A model generated the notes under the pieces. The model did not search any database. It had not been told where the DNA came from and saw only the letters and a list, made by a program, of their open reading frames with translations. This document shows, piece after piece, positions 1 through 5,678 of a DNA stretch of 10,730 nucleotides. A program made the translations under genes and the position numbers. Positions within the stretch are counted from its first letter, which is position 1; the number at the start of each line of letters is the position of its first letter. Where the stretch lies: the NCBI GenBank assembly GCA_025465405.1, contig JAODNL010000034.1, positions 1-10,730 of the forward strand. The letters are read 5' to 3'. Source of the DNA: Pseudonocardiales bacterium (GTDB lineage Bacteria; Actinomycetota; Actinomycetes; Mycobacteriales; Jatrophihabitantaceae).

Positions 1-376
1 GCAGTGCGTCCCGCTCATCGCTCCACAGAGCCTCGAAGAACCAGGTGCCGTGGACATAGCGCAGCAGATGGTCATAAAACGCCAACCGCGACGGCCCGTC
101 GTACGCCAGCCAGCCGAACCACCCGCCGCCGATGGCACCCTCGACAGCGTCCACTCGCGGTTGAACACTCAGGGCAGCAAGGGGATCCTCGTCGGGCGGC
201 AGCACGAGCAACGGCTCGGACGCGATGATCGCGCCGCCTCCGGCCCACACACCGCTCAGGCACACCAGCCCGTCCGATCCCGCGGCGGCCCGGAAAACGT
301 CCGGTGGCGCCCCGTCACCGAGCGGTATCGAAACGACGCGACAGCGCAGCCTGGACAGCTCGGTCAGAGCGCTCAT
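1..376 (-). CDS. PabB-like aminodeoxychorismate synthase component I, N-terminal part (cut by window edge)
   Basis: This reading frame starts at ATG 376-374 and runs off the left edge after 125 codons, so only the N-terminal part is visible. The segment GGGWFGWLAYDG (about residues 75-86), then FYDHLL and WFFEALW, resembles the N-terminal domain of chorismate-utilising enzymes of the PabB/TrpE family, in particular actinobacterial aminodeoxychorismate synthase component I. PabB uses chorismate and glutamine-derived ammonia to make 4-amino-4-deoxychorismate for folate. The catalytic chorismate-binding domain would lie outside the window, so anthranilate or isochorismate synthase relatives cannot be excluded. 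The start is supported by a strong ribosome binding site, GGAGGTGA, just upstream (378-385). The gene is divergent from the DUF2530 gene, with only 32 bases between the two starts. Confidence 0.7.
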   Translation of the reverse strand, partial: MSALTELSRLRCRVVSIPLGDGAPPDVFRAAAGSDGLVCLSGVWAGGGAIIASEPLLVLPPDEDPLAALSVQPRVDAVEGAIGGGWFGWLAYDGPSRLAFYDHLLRYVHGTWFFEALWSDERDAL

Positions 377-377
377 G

Positions 378-385
378 TCACCTCC
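378..385 (-). promoter_or_regulatory. Strong Shine-Dalgarno of the pabB-like gene
   Basis: On the minus strand GGAGGTGA ends one base before ATG 376-374. It is nearly the full anti-Shine-Dalgarno complement and fixes the start. This gene therefore has a leader, unlike its divergent neighbour, which seems leaderless. Confidence 0.7.
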
Positions 386-395
386 GCCCGATAGG

Positions 396-401
396 TACGC
401 T
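396..401 (+). promoter_or_regulatory. Putative -10 element (TACGCT) for leaderless DUF2530 mRNA
   Basis: TACGCT fits the actinobacterial TAnnnT -10 consensus. It ends exactly 7 bases before ATG 409, placing the expected transcription start on or next to the start codon. No Shine-Dalgarno and no clear -35 are visible. The region also carries the 5' end of the divergent pabB-like gene. Confidence 0.45.
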
Positions 402-408
402 GCGCATC

Positions 409-645
409 ATGTCGGAGCGGCGCAAGCTCGTGCAGCCACCGGCGGTACAGATCAACACGCGCCGCATCGTCATGATCGGCACGGCGATCTGGTTCGTGGC
501 GTTCGTCGCGCTGCTGCCGTTCTATGGCTGGCTGGGTCGCCACGACCACCGGGACTGGCTGTGGACCTGCCTGGCCGGCTGGATCCTCGGGCTCGTCGGG
601 TACGCGATCATTCGCCGGCACCGCAGCGAGGGGCGCACCGTCTAG
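409..645 (+). CDS. DUF2530 family small membrane protein
   Basis: A 78-residue protein with a basic N-terminus (SERRKLVQ), two predicted membrane segments (about residues 19-40 and 48-66) and a basic tail (RRHRSEGR). The pattern INTRRIVMIGT followed by a WLWTCLAGWILGLVGYA segment matches the actinobacterial DUF2530 family, whose role is unknown. ATG 409 is chosen because the sequence upstream in frame is unlike a family N-terminus and because a -10-like hexamer sits 7 bases before it. The stop codon overlaps the stop of the convergent DUF3027 gene in a CTAG palindrome. From memory, M. tuberculosis Rv0879c is the counterpart. Confidence 0.82.
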   Translation: MSERRKLVQPPAVQINTRRIVMIGTAIWFVAFVALLPFYGWLGRHDHRDWLWTCLAGWILGLVGYAIIRRHRSEGRTV

Positions 646-1391
646 GGCAGGATCTCGTCGCCGTCGTCGAAGATCGCGCCGCTCGGTTCGGCCAGCGACG
701 GCACCTCGAAGATTGCCTCGGAGTGGGCACCGCAGCCGTACTCGACGCTCACGACATGACCGTCGCTCGACGTGATCTCGTTGCCACATACGCCGAATCC
801 AGCTCGCAGCGATCCGGCGAGCGGAAGCAGGAAGCCGCAGGTGCCGCAGCGCGCGGGAGCCTGACGGGCCATCGGGCTGTCCGGTCCGTTGTCGCCCTCG
901 TACCACCGCTCGGCCGCGTCGAGACGCGCCTCCCGCGACATCACCCGCGGCCGGCCCAGACCCAGCTCGAACGCGAAGTCCCCGACGGCCGGATCGTCGG
1001 ACTCGACATAGGCCGGCACGAGCCGCGGATCGTCCTCGACCGGTGGCAGCAGGTCGCCCGGCGACAGGTCGCCCGGCCGCAGCCGCTCCTGCCACGGCAC
1101 CCATGCCGGAGCCAGCAGCGCATCGGCGCCAGGCAGCAGCACGACCTCGTCGACGGTGGCGGTCTTGGATCGGGAGGCGCGGGCGAGCGTGACGGCCCAA
1201 TACCAGCCGGTGTAGCCCGGCAGGGTGGCTTCGAAGGCGTGCGTGACGATCCGTTCGGCCTCGGCGATCGGGCCGATATAAGCGCCGACCGAGTCACCGC
1301 CGACCTCGAGGGCCGCGGCACGCGCCTGGTCCACCGCGGCGGCCAGGGTGGCGTCAGGCACGATTTCAGTGCTCGGTTTGGAGTCGGTCAC
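642..1391 (-). CDS. DUF3027 family protein with C-terminal Cys/His cluster
   Basis: A 249-residue protein. The block GYTGWYWAVTLARA followed by TVDEVVLLPG, LLAPAWVPWQERLRPGDLSP and GDLLPP is the signature of DUF3027, a conserved actinobacterial family of unknown function. The C-terminal part carries C182-x2-C185, C202, C220 and H223, spaced like a zinc-ribbon-type metal site; that reading is inference. The chosen start is GTG 1391-1389: the longer frame back to 1532 gives low-complexity sequence unlike the family, and a -10-like CACAAT sits 7 bases before this GTG. It is divergent from the MFS gene (78-base gap) and stop-to-stop with DUF2530. From memory, Rv0877 of M. tuberculosis is the likely counterpart, next to the MFS gene there too. 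Confidence 0.85.
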   Translation of the reverse strand: MTDSKPSTEIVPDATLAAAVDQARAAALEVGGDSVGAYIGPIAEAERIVTHAFEATLPGYTGWYWAVTLARASRSKTATVDEVVLLPGADALLAPAWVPWQERLRPGDLSPGDLLPPVEDDPRLVPAYVESDDPAVGDFAFELGLGRPRVMSREARLDAAERWYEGDNGPDSPMARQAPARCGTCGFLLPLAGSLRAGFGVCGNEITSSDGHVVSVEYGCGAHSEAIFEVPSLAEPSGAIFDDGDEILP

Positions 1392-1398
1392 GACACCT

Positions 1399-1404
1399 AT
1401 TGTG
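1399..1404 (-). promoter_or_regulatory. Putative -10 element (CACAAT) for leaderless DUF3027 mRNA
   Basis: CACAAT on the minus strand is followed by 7 bases and then GTG 1391-1389. No Shine-Dalgarno is present, so a leaderless transcript is the simplest reading. A -35 box is not evident. Confidence 0.4.
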
Positions 1405-1444
1405 GCTGATGATCCGCCGGGCCGCCGACCGCGATGAATGCGTC

Positions 1445-1469
1445 GCCCCGGTGGGGCAGGATGAGAGAC
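1445..1469 (+). promoter_or_regulatory. Putative promoter of the MFS gene: GC hairpin, -10 CAGGAT and leaderless start
   Basis: CAGGAT (1457-1462) ends 7 bases before GTG 1470. Directly upstream, and sharing one base with it, is a small inverted repeat (GCCCC 1445-1449, GGGGC 1453-1457, loop of 3). The repeat occupies the spacer before the -10 and could be an operator or chance GC pairing. An ATG at 1461 overlaps the -10 itself, which argues against that ATG as the start. Confidence 0.35.
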
Positions 1470-3218
1470 GTGCCCAAGCCGGACGACGACCAACCGCGCA
1501 AGCGGTTCTCCCGCTCTGGGCACACCAGCCACGGGCCTCGGCCGGAACCGCCCGCCTTCCCGACACCGCCGCCACCGCCACCGCCACCGTCTTCACCGCC
1601 TCCGCAGTACCCGCCGACCGCGCAGTACCCGCCGACGGCGCCGTACCCCCAGTCGCCGCCGGCCTACGGCCCGCCGCCGTACCCGCAGCCGCCGCCGCCT
1701 GCATACGGGCCGCCGTACCCGCAGCCGCCCCCTGGGTACGGCCCGACCGACCCGTTCGGCAACCCGACGTACCACCACACGTCGGGCGGCCCCGGCCCCG
1801 ACCCCCAGAAGCCGCCGGCCAGCCCGGCGGTCGCGCTGACGCGCACCGCATTCACGCAGACCAACCGCGCAGCCCGTCTGGTCACCCGCAAGGTGATCAG
1901 CGCGAGCAAGGCCAACGGCGCGCACGAGTCCGGCCTCACCGCGCTCATCTGGAACCAGGTGCTCAGCTACGGCACCGACGCGATGATCACCGTCGCGCTC
2001 GCCGGCACGGTCTTCTTCGGCGCGTCCACACACGCGCAGCGGGGCAACATCCTGCTCTACCTGCTGATCACGATGGCGCCGTTCGCGGTGGTGGCACCGA
2101 TCATCGGGCCCGCTCTCGATCGGCTGCAGCACGGCCGGCGCTGGGCCATGGCCGGCACCGCTATCGGGCGGGCCGTGCTCGCGCTGATCATGGCGAGCCA
2201 CCCGAGCGAGCTGCTCGTGCTGTACCCGTGCGCGCTCGGCTCGCTGGTGCTGTCCAAGGCCTACGGCGTCATCCGCGCCGCGGCGGCGCCCAGGCTGGTC
2301 CCACCGGGCATGACACTCACTGAGGCCAACGCGCGCCTGTCGATCTTCGGGCTGGGCTCCACCCTTATCGCCGGCGCGATCGTCGGCGTCCTGATCAAAG
2401 TCACCGGTTCGTACTCGCTCGGGCTGATCGTCACCGCATTCGCATTCGCCGCGTGCGGCTTCTTCGCTTTCCGGCTGCCACCACAGGTGGACTCGCCGGT
2501 CGACGCACCGCGCCACCCGCAGGACCCGCCGCGGCCGCCCGGGGTGCGGCGCGCCCCGCCCATCACCCGCATCCGGGCTTGGGCCAGGCGCGGTTTCGCC
2601 GACCATCTGATCACGGCCCTGCAGGGCGAGTCGGTGTTGCGCTTCCTGTCCGGACTGCTCACGATCTTCCTGGCCTTCTACGTCGAGAGCACCGCGCACG
2701 GGCTGAGCGCCGCGTTGCAGCTCGGCGCGATCGTTGCCGCGGCCGGCGGCGGCAACATCAGCGGCACGGCCATCGGGACGAAGCTCAAGATGGCCAAGCC
2801 GGAAGTGATGATCACCGTTTCGGTGGCCGTGGCCGCGATCACCTGTGTGCTGGTTGCCGTCCTGTTCAACATCACGGTCGCGGTCGTGGGGATGTTCGTC
2901 AGCGCGGTCACGAATGCGCTTTCCAAGATCGCCCTCGACGCTCTGATCCAGCGTGACGTCGTCGAGACGCTGCGCTCCAGCGCGTTCGCCCGCTCCGAGA
3001 CGTTCCTTCAGCTGGCCTGGGTCTTCGGTGCCGCGGTCGGCGTGCTGCTGCCGGTGTCGCACGGCGGGGCGATCGGCTTCTGGGTGGCGGCGGTCGTCAC
3101 CGCCACGGTCGCGGCGATCATCCTCCTGCGCCGCCGCGCGATGAGCCGAAACACATCGGCACGCGTGCCGAAGGTTCCCCCCGGTAGCGTTGCCGAGCGC
3201 AATCCGTACCGCCGTTAG
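1470..3218 (+). CDS. MFS-type 12-TM membrane protein with Pro/Tyr-rich N-terminal extension
   Basis: A 582-residue protein. Residues about 23-112 are low-complexity and rich in proline, tyrosine and glycine (QYPPTA and AYGPP/YPQPPP units); about 50 further residues lead to the first membrane segment. Twelve hydrophobic segments follow (about residues 167-188, 194-215, 227-243, 248-268, 294-311, 316-334, 386-405, 413-430, 446-465, 468-488, 512-529, 534-553), split 6+6 by a loop with a second Pro-rich patch. This is the topology of a major facilitator superfamily transporter; the substrate cannot be read. GTG 1470 is preferred over ATG 1434 and ATG 1461 because a -10-like CAGGAT ends 7 bases before it. 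The DUF2771 gene starts 7 bases downstream, suggesting co-transcription. From memory, M. tuberculosis Rv0876c is the counterpart. Confidence 0.83.
   Translation: MPKPDDDQPRKRFSRSGHTSHGPRPEPPAFPTPPPPPPPPSSPPPQYPPTAQYPPTAPYPQSPPAYGPPPYPQPPPPAYGPPYPQPPPGYGPTDPFGNPTYHHTSGGPGPDPQKPPASPAVALTRTAFTQTNRAARLVTRKVISASKANGAHESGLTALIWNQVLSYGTDAMITVALAGTVFFGASTHAQRGNILLYLLITMAPFAVVAPIIGPALDRLQHGRRWAMAGTAIGRAVLALIMASHPSELLVLYPCALGSLVLSKAYGVIRAAAAPRLVPPGMTLTEANARLSIFGLGSTLIAGAIVGVLIKVTGSYSLGLIVTAFAFAACGFFAFRLPPQVDSPVDAPRHPQDPPRPPGVRRAPPITRIRAWARRGFADHLITALQGESVLRFLSGLLTIFLAFYVESTAHGLSAALQLGAIVAAAGGGNISGTAIGTKLKMAKPEVMITVSVAVAAITCVLVAVLFNITVAVVGMFVSAVTNALSKIALDALIQRDVVETLRSSAFARSETFLQLAWVFGAAVGVLLPVSHGGAIGFWVAAVVTATVAAIILLRRRAMSRNTSARVPKVPPGSVAERNPYRR
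1605..1745 (+). repeat. Degenerate coding tandem repeats in the Pro/Tyr-rich region
   Basis: An 18-base unit starting CAGTACCCGCCGAC occurs at 1605 and 1623, with a decayed third copy at 1641, encoding QYPPTA, QYPPTA and PYPQSP. A longer imperfect unit follows, encoding AYGPPPYPQPPPP, AYGPPYPQPPP and the start of a third copy, GYGP. Copy number could vary between strains by slippage. Confidence 0.7.
3185..3190 (+). promoter_or_regulatory. Putative internal -10 (TAGCGT) before the DUF2771 gene
   Basis: TAGCGT lies inside the 3' end of the MFS gene, 35 bases before ATG 3226. A start near 3197 would give a leader of about 29 bases containing AGGAG (3217-3221), the ribosome binding site. The lipoprotein and mqn genes could thus be transcribed apart from the MFS gene. 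The evidence is sequence resemblance only. Confidence 0.3.
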
Positions 3219-3225
3219 GAGCGTC

Positions 3226-3681
3226 ATGCCCCGCCCGATCCGAGCCGTCGCGGCAGCCGCCGGAGCCGTCGCCGCCGCGGCCCTGCTGACGGGTTGCACC
3301 AAGCCGACACCGAAGATTTCCGTGCTCGGCGGTGGCAAGGTCGTGACCATCACGCCGTCGACATACTGCTTCGACAGCCAGCACTGCCGGCCGACGACCA
3401 CGCTGGACCTGCCGACGCTCACCGTGGCCGCCGACGACAAGGTCCTCATCGACGTGCCGCGCGACGTCGTCTCACGCGGTTGGCAGGCGCAGGCCCTCAG
3501 CCTGGACGGCAAGCAGCAGCTCGGCAGCAGCGGGCCGATCAACGACAGCCACTCCTACCGGGTGCCGAGCGGCGTCGCCAACGGTGGCGCCTTCATCGTG
3601 CAGGTCGACGAGCTCGAGCGGGGAACACCGGACGGCAGCAAGTGGAGCTTCCTCGTGAAGGTCTCGCTGACCAAGACGTGA
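3226..3681 (+). CDS. DUF2771 family lipoprotein
   Basis: A 151-residue protein with a lipoprotein signal: basic MPRPIR, a hydrophobic Ala/Val core and lipobox LTGC with the acylated cysteine at residue 24. It should be anchored on the outer face of the cytoplasmic membrane. The mature part has a beta-rich look (KVVTITPSTYC, KVLIDVP, GAFIVQVDE, SFLVKVSLT) and one nearby cysteine pair, C47 and C53, that may form a disulfide. This matches the actinobacterial DUF2771 family; function unknown. ATG 3226 is chosen because it starts exactly at the signal peptide and has AGGAG four bases upstream; the earlier in-frame start at 3190 lies in the MFS gene. Its stop overlaps the mqnB start (GTGA), so the two are translationally coupled. 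From memory, Rv0875c of M. tuberculosis corresponds. Confidence 0.85.
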   Translation: MPRPIRAVAAAAGAVAAAALLTGCTKPTPKISVLGGGKVVTITPSTYCFDSQHCRPTTTLDLPTLTVAADDKVLIDVPRDVVSRGWQAQALSLDGKQQLGSSGPINDSHSYRVPSGVANGGAFIVQVDELERGTPDGSKWSFLVKVSLTKT

Positions 3682-4313
3682 AGCTTCTGGTCGTCACCGC
3701 CGTCGACGCCGAGCGCGACGCCATCCTGGCCGCGCTGCCCGACGGCGCGGCATCGGCAATCTCCATGATCGTGGGCGGTGTCGGACCCGCGGCAGCCGCG
3801 GCCGCGACCTCTGCCGCGCTGGCCACGGGCAACTACCGCCTGGTGCTCAGCGCGGGCATCGGCGGCGGGTTCGGGCCATTGGCCGTGGGTGACGTCGCGG
3901 TCTCCTCCACGATCGCCTTCGCCGACCTGGGCGCCGAGACGGACGCCGGTTTCGTCCCGGTCTCGGCGCTGGGCTTCGGAACCGAACGCTACGACGTCGC
4001 GCCCCGCCTGGCCGTGGAGCTCGCGGACACCACTGGGGGGCACATGGGCACCGTGCTCACCGTGGCGACCGTCACCGGCACCGCGGCCACCGCCGCGGAA
4101 CTGCTCGACCGCTGGCCGGACGCCGTCGCCGAGTCGATGGAGGGCGCCGGCGTCGCGGCGGCCGGACAGCTGCACGGGGTGCCGTTCGCCGAGGTGCGGG
4201 CGATCAGCAACCTCGTCGGGCCGCGCGACCGCGACGCGTGGGACGTTCCGGCCGCGCTCGACACCCTCGGGCGTGCACTCGCTGCTGCGGCTGCGGGAGA
4301 CTGGCGGTCGTGA
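3678..4313 (+). CDS. mqnB: Futalosine hydrolase
   Basis: A 211-residue protein of the nucleoside phosphorylase/hydrolase fold. Futalosine hydrolase removes hypoxanthine from futalosine to give dehypoxanthine futalosine in the futalosine route to menaquinone. Visible features: the N-terminal strand KLLVVTAVDAERDAIL, a Gly-rich IVGGVGPAAAA, SAGIGGGF, DLGAETDAGFVP, SMEGAGVAAA (residues 153-162, E155 in the substrate-binding position of the superfamily) and AISNLVGPRDRDAW (175-188), typical of MqnB rather than MTA/SAH nucleosidases. Length is near the usual 220. The GTG start overlaps the DUF2771 stop in GTGA, and the gene's own stop overlaps the mqnD start in the same way. In S. coelicolor mqnB and mqnD (SCO4327, SCO4326) are also adjacent. 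Confidence is high because of the mqnD neighbour. Confidence 0.93.
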   Translation: MKLLVVTAVDAERDAILAALPDGAASAISMIVGGVGPAAAAAATSAALATGNYRLVLSAGIGGGFGPLAVGDVAVSSTIAFADLGAETDAGFVPVSALGFGTERYDVAPRLAVELADTTGGHMGTVLTVATVTGTAATAAELLDRWPDAVAESMEGAGVAAAGQLHGVPFAEVRAISNLVGPRDRDAWDVPAALDTLGRALAAAAAGDWRS

Positions 4314-5113
4314 AGCTCGCCTACTCGCCCTGTCCCAACGACACCTTCGTCTTCCACGCGTGGACGCACGGGCTGCTGGAAGGCGCGCCACCCGTGGACG
4401 TCATATACGCCGACATCGACATCACGAACACGGCCGCCGAGCGTGGCGAGTTCGACGTCGTCAAGGTCTCCTACGCGGCCTTGCCGTGGCTGCTCGAGCG
4501 GTATGCGCTGCTGCCCAGCGGCGGTGCGCTCGGCCGCGGCTGCGGCCCGCTGGTGCTGACGCGCGGCGACGTCACCGACCTGAACGGCCGCACGGTGGCC
4601 GTGCCCAGCGAGCGGTCGACGGCCTATCTCCTGTTCCGTCTCTGGGCCGCCGGCCAGCGTCCCGCCAGTGTCGACGTGGTGCCCTTCGCGGCGATCATGC
4701 CCGCGGTACGCGACGGTCATTACGACGCCGGACTCGTCATCCACGAGGCCCGGTTCACCTACCCGGGCTACGGCCTGAGCTCGCTGGTCGACCTGGGCGA
4801 GTGGTGGGAGCGCGACACCGGCCTGCCGATCCCGCTCGGCGCGATCCTCGCCAAGCGCGAACTGGACGCGCCCGCGCTGGCGCGGGTCGTGCGCGCGAGC
4901 GTCGAGCACGCCTGGGCCGAGCCGCAGGACTCCCGCGACTACGTCGCGGCCCATGCCGACGAGATGTCGCCGGACGTCCAGCAGCAGCACATCGCCTTGT
5001 ACGTCAACGAGTTCACCCGCGATCTCGGCGACGAGGGCTACGCCGCGGCCGCCGCGCTCCTGAGCCGCGCCCACGCCGCCGGCCTCACCCCAACCAACCC
5101 CGCACTGCGATGA
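4310..5113 (+). CDS. mqnD: 1,4-dihydroxy-6-naphthoate synthase
   Basis: A 267-residue cytosolic enzyme with a periplasmic-binding-protein-like fold. It converts cyclic dehypoxanthine futalosine to 1,4-dihydroxy-6-naphthoate, a late step of the futalosine menaquinone pathway. The N-terminal YSPCPNDTFVFHAW (residues 5-18) is diagnostic for the family. Also visible are DIDITNTAAERGEFDVVKVSY, GRGCGPLVLTR, VAVPSERSTAYLLFRLW and GLVIHEARFTYPGYG, whose H145 is the conserved histidine I recall being proposed as catalytic in the Thermus enzyme. Length is near the usual 270-280. The GTG start at 4310 overlaps the mqnB stop (GTGA), giving translational coupling. mqnA and mqnC are not in the window and must lie elsewhere, as in Streptomyces. 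Confidence 0.95.
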   Translation: MKLAYSPCPNDTFVFHAWTHGLLEGAPPVDVIYADIDITNTAAERGEFDVVKVSYAALPWLLERYALLPSGGALGRGCGPLVLTRGDVTDLNGRTVAVPSERSTAYLLFRLWAAGQRPASVDVVPFAAIMPAVRDGHYDAGLVIHEARFTYPGYGLSSLVDLGEWWERDTGLPIPLGAILAKRELDAPALARVVRASVEHAWAEPQDSRDYVAAHADEMSPDVQQQHIALYVNEFTRDLGDEGYAAAAALLSRAHAAGLTPTNPALR

Positions 5114-5130
5114 ACGCTCGCGCGAAGAGC

Positions 5131-5144
5131 CCGCCCAGGGGCGG
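5131..5144. terminator. Possible short bidirectional terminator hairpin between mqnD and the cold-shock gene
   Basis: CCGCC (5131-5135) and GGCGG (5140-5144) form a 5-bp stem with a 4-base loop in the 36-base gap between two convergent stop codons. The position suits a shared terminator, but the stem is short and no T-run follows, so support is weak. Confidence 0.3.
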
Positions 5145-5149
5145 ATTGG

Positions 5150-5533
5150 TTACGCGTCCAGGTTGTCGGCAAAGGCTCGCAGGAGGCCGGCGACCTTACG
5201 GGCTTCAGCGCGCTCCGGGTAGCGGCCGCGACGCAGCGAATTCGACACGCTGTCGAGCAGCTTGATCAGGTCCTCGACGAGGGGCGCCATCTCCTCGGCC
5301 GGCTTGCGGCTGGCGCGCACAACCGACGGAACGGGGTCGAGCACCTTGACCTGCATGGCCTGGTTGCCCTTGCGCCCCGAGACGATGCCGAACTCGACTC
5401 GCTGGCCCGGCTTCAGCTCGGTAACTCCGGCGGGCAGCGCGTCGCGGTGGACGTAGACGTCCTCACCGTCGTCGTAGGAGAGGAAGCCGAATCCCTTCTC
5501 CGCGCTGAAGAACTTCACCTTGCCGGTAGGCAC
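5150..5533 (-). CDS. Cold-shock-domain protein, long actinobacterial form
   Basis: A 127-residue protein. Residues 1-67 form a cold-shock domain: PTGKVKFFSAEKGFGFLSYDD with RNP1 (KGFGFLSY, 13-20) and RNP2 (VYVHR, 26-30), which bind single-stranded RNA or DNA. Residues 68-127 are a C-terminal extension with an acidic helix (EEMAPLVEDLIKLLDS) and a basic stretch (RRGRYPERAEARKV), absent from the roughly 67-residue CspA type. The start GTG 5533-5531 is chosen because AAGGAG (5540-5545) sits 6 bases upstream and the family begins PTGKVKFF; the in-frame upstream sequence to 5629 belongs to the leader. From memory, SCO4325 next to mqnD in S. coelicolor and M. tuberculosis CspB (Rv0871) are counterparts. 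It converges on mqnD and is divergent from the small membrane gene. Confidence 0.92.
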   Translation of the reverse strand: MPTGKVKFFSAEKGFGFLSYDDGEDVYVHRDALPAGVTELKPGQRVEFGIVSGRKGNQAMQVKVLDPVPSVVRASRKPAEEMAPLVEDLIKLLDSVSNSLRRGRYPERAEARKVAGLLRAFADNLDA

Positions 5534-5552
5534 CGGGTACTCCTTGCCGTCT

Positions 5553-5570
5553 GATCGTGTCGCGACGATC
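5553..5570 (-). promoter_or_regulatory. Second leader hairpin of the cold-shock gene
   Basis: GATCGT (5553-5558) pairs with ACGATC (5565-5570) around a 6-base loop. It lies 7 bases upstream of the Shine-Dalgarno sequence (5540-5545) of the cold-shock gene. It could affect ribosome access; that is inference. Confidence 0.4.
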
Positions 5571-5598
5571 GGGTGCGGACGCGCCGGGTCCGACGCAA

Positions 5599-5628
5599 TG
5601 AAGGCACCCGACGCTTGCGGTGCCTTCA
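5599..5628 (-). promoter_or_regulatory. 10-bp perfect hairpin at the predicted 5' end of the cold-shock mRNA
   Basis: TGAAGGCACC (5599-5608) and GGTGCCTTCA (5619-5628) form a perfect 10-bp stem with a 10-base loop. The likely -10 (TAGCCT, 5634-5639, minus strand) would start transcription near 5627, so the stem would sit at the extreme 5' end of the transcript, about 65 bases before the start codon. A DNA operator for a dimeric regulator is the alternative. No T-run follows on either strand, so a terminator is unlikely. Confidence 0.55.
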
Positions 5629-5633
5629 CTTAC

Positions 5634-5639
5634 AGGCTA
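5634..5639 (-). promoter_or_regulatory. Putative -10 element (TAGCCT) of the cold-shock gene
   Basis: TAGCCT on the minus strand, about 100 bases before the cold-shock GTG. The heptamer GTAGCCT is identical to that in front of the YrdB gene (9032-9038). Here the start codon is far away, giving a long structured leader instead of a leaderless mRNA. Confidence 0.4.
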
Positions 5640-5666
5640 CTGGTCGGCCGGGTGGATTACACCCGC

Positions 5667-5672
5667 GATACT
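5667..5672 (+). promoter_or_regulatory. Putative -10 element (GATACT) for leaderless small membrane protein mRNA
   Basis: GATACT is close to the -10 consensus and is followed by 6 bases and ATG 5679, with no Shine-Dalgarno. It probably drives the three-gene unit to 8624. It lies back to back with the cold-shock promoter, about 30 bases apart. Confidence 0.5.
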
Positions 5673-5678
5673 GGACGG

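Noticed and set aside
225..1409. A 394-residue plus-strand open frame across 225-1409
   Set aside because: It runs over the pabB-like gene, DUF2530 and the DUF3027 gene in the wrong frame or strand and shows no motif.
1434..1469. ATG 1434 or ATG 1461 as start of the MFS protein
   Set aside because: ATG 1461 lies within and across the -10-like CAGGAT, and ATG 1434 would lie at the -35 position. Neither has a good Shine-Dalgarno, while GTG 1470 fits the leaderless spacing seen at other genes.
1593..3542. A 649-residue minus-strand open frame opposite the MFS and DUF2771 genes
   Set aside because: Its translation is low-complexity, rich in Arg, Asp, Gly and Ala without family motifs. It mirrors the plus-strand genes with their GC-rich third positions, the usual antisense shadow in high-GC DNA.
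3778..5265. A 495-residue plus-strand open frame over mqnB and mqnD
   Set aside because: Arg/Pro-rich out-of-frame translation; mqnB and mqnD are unmistakable in the other frames.
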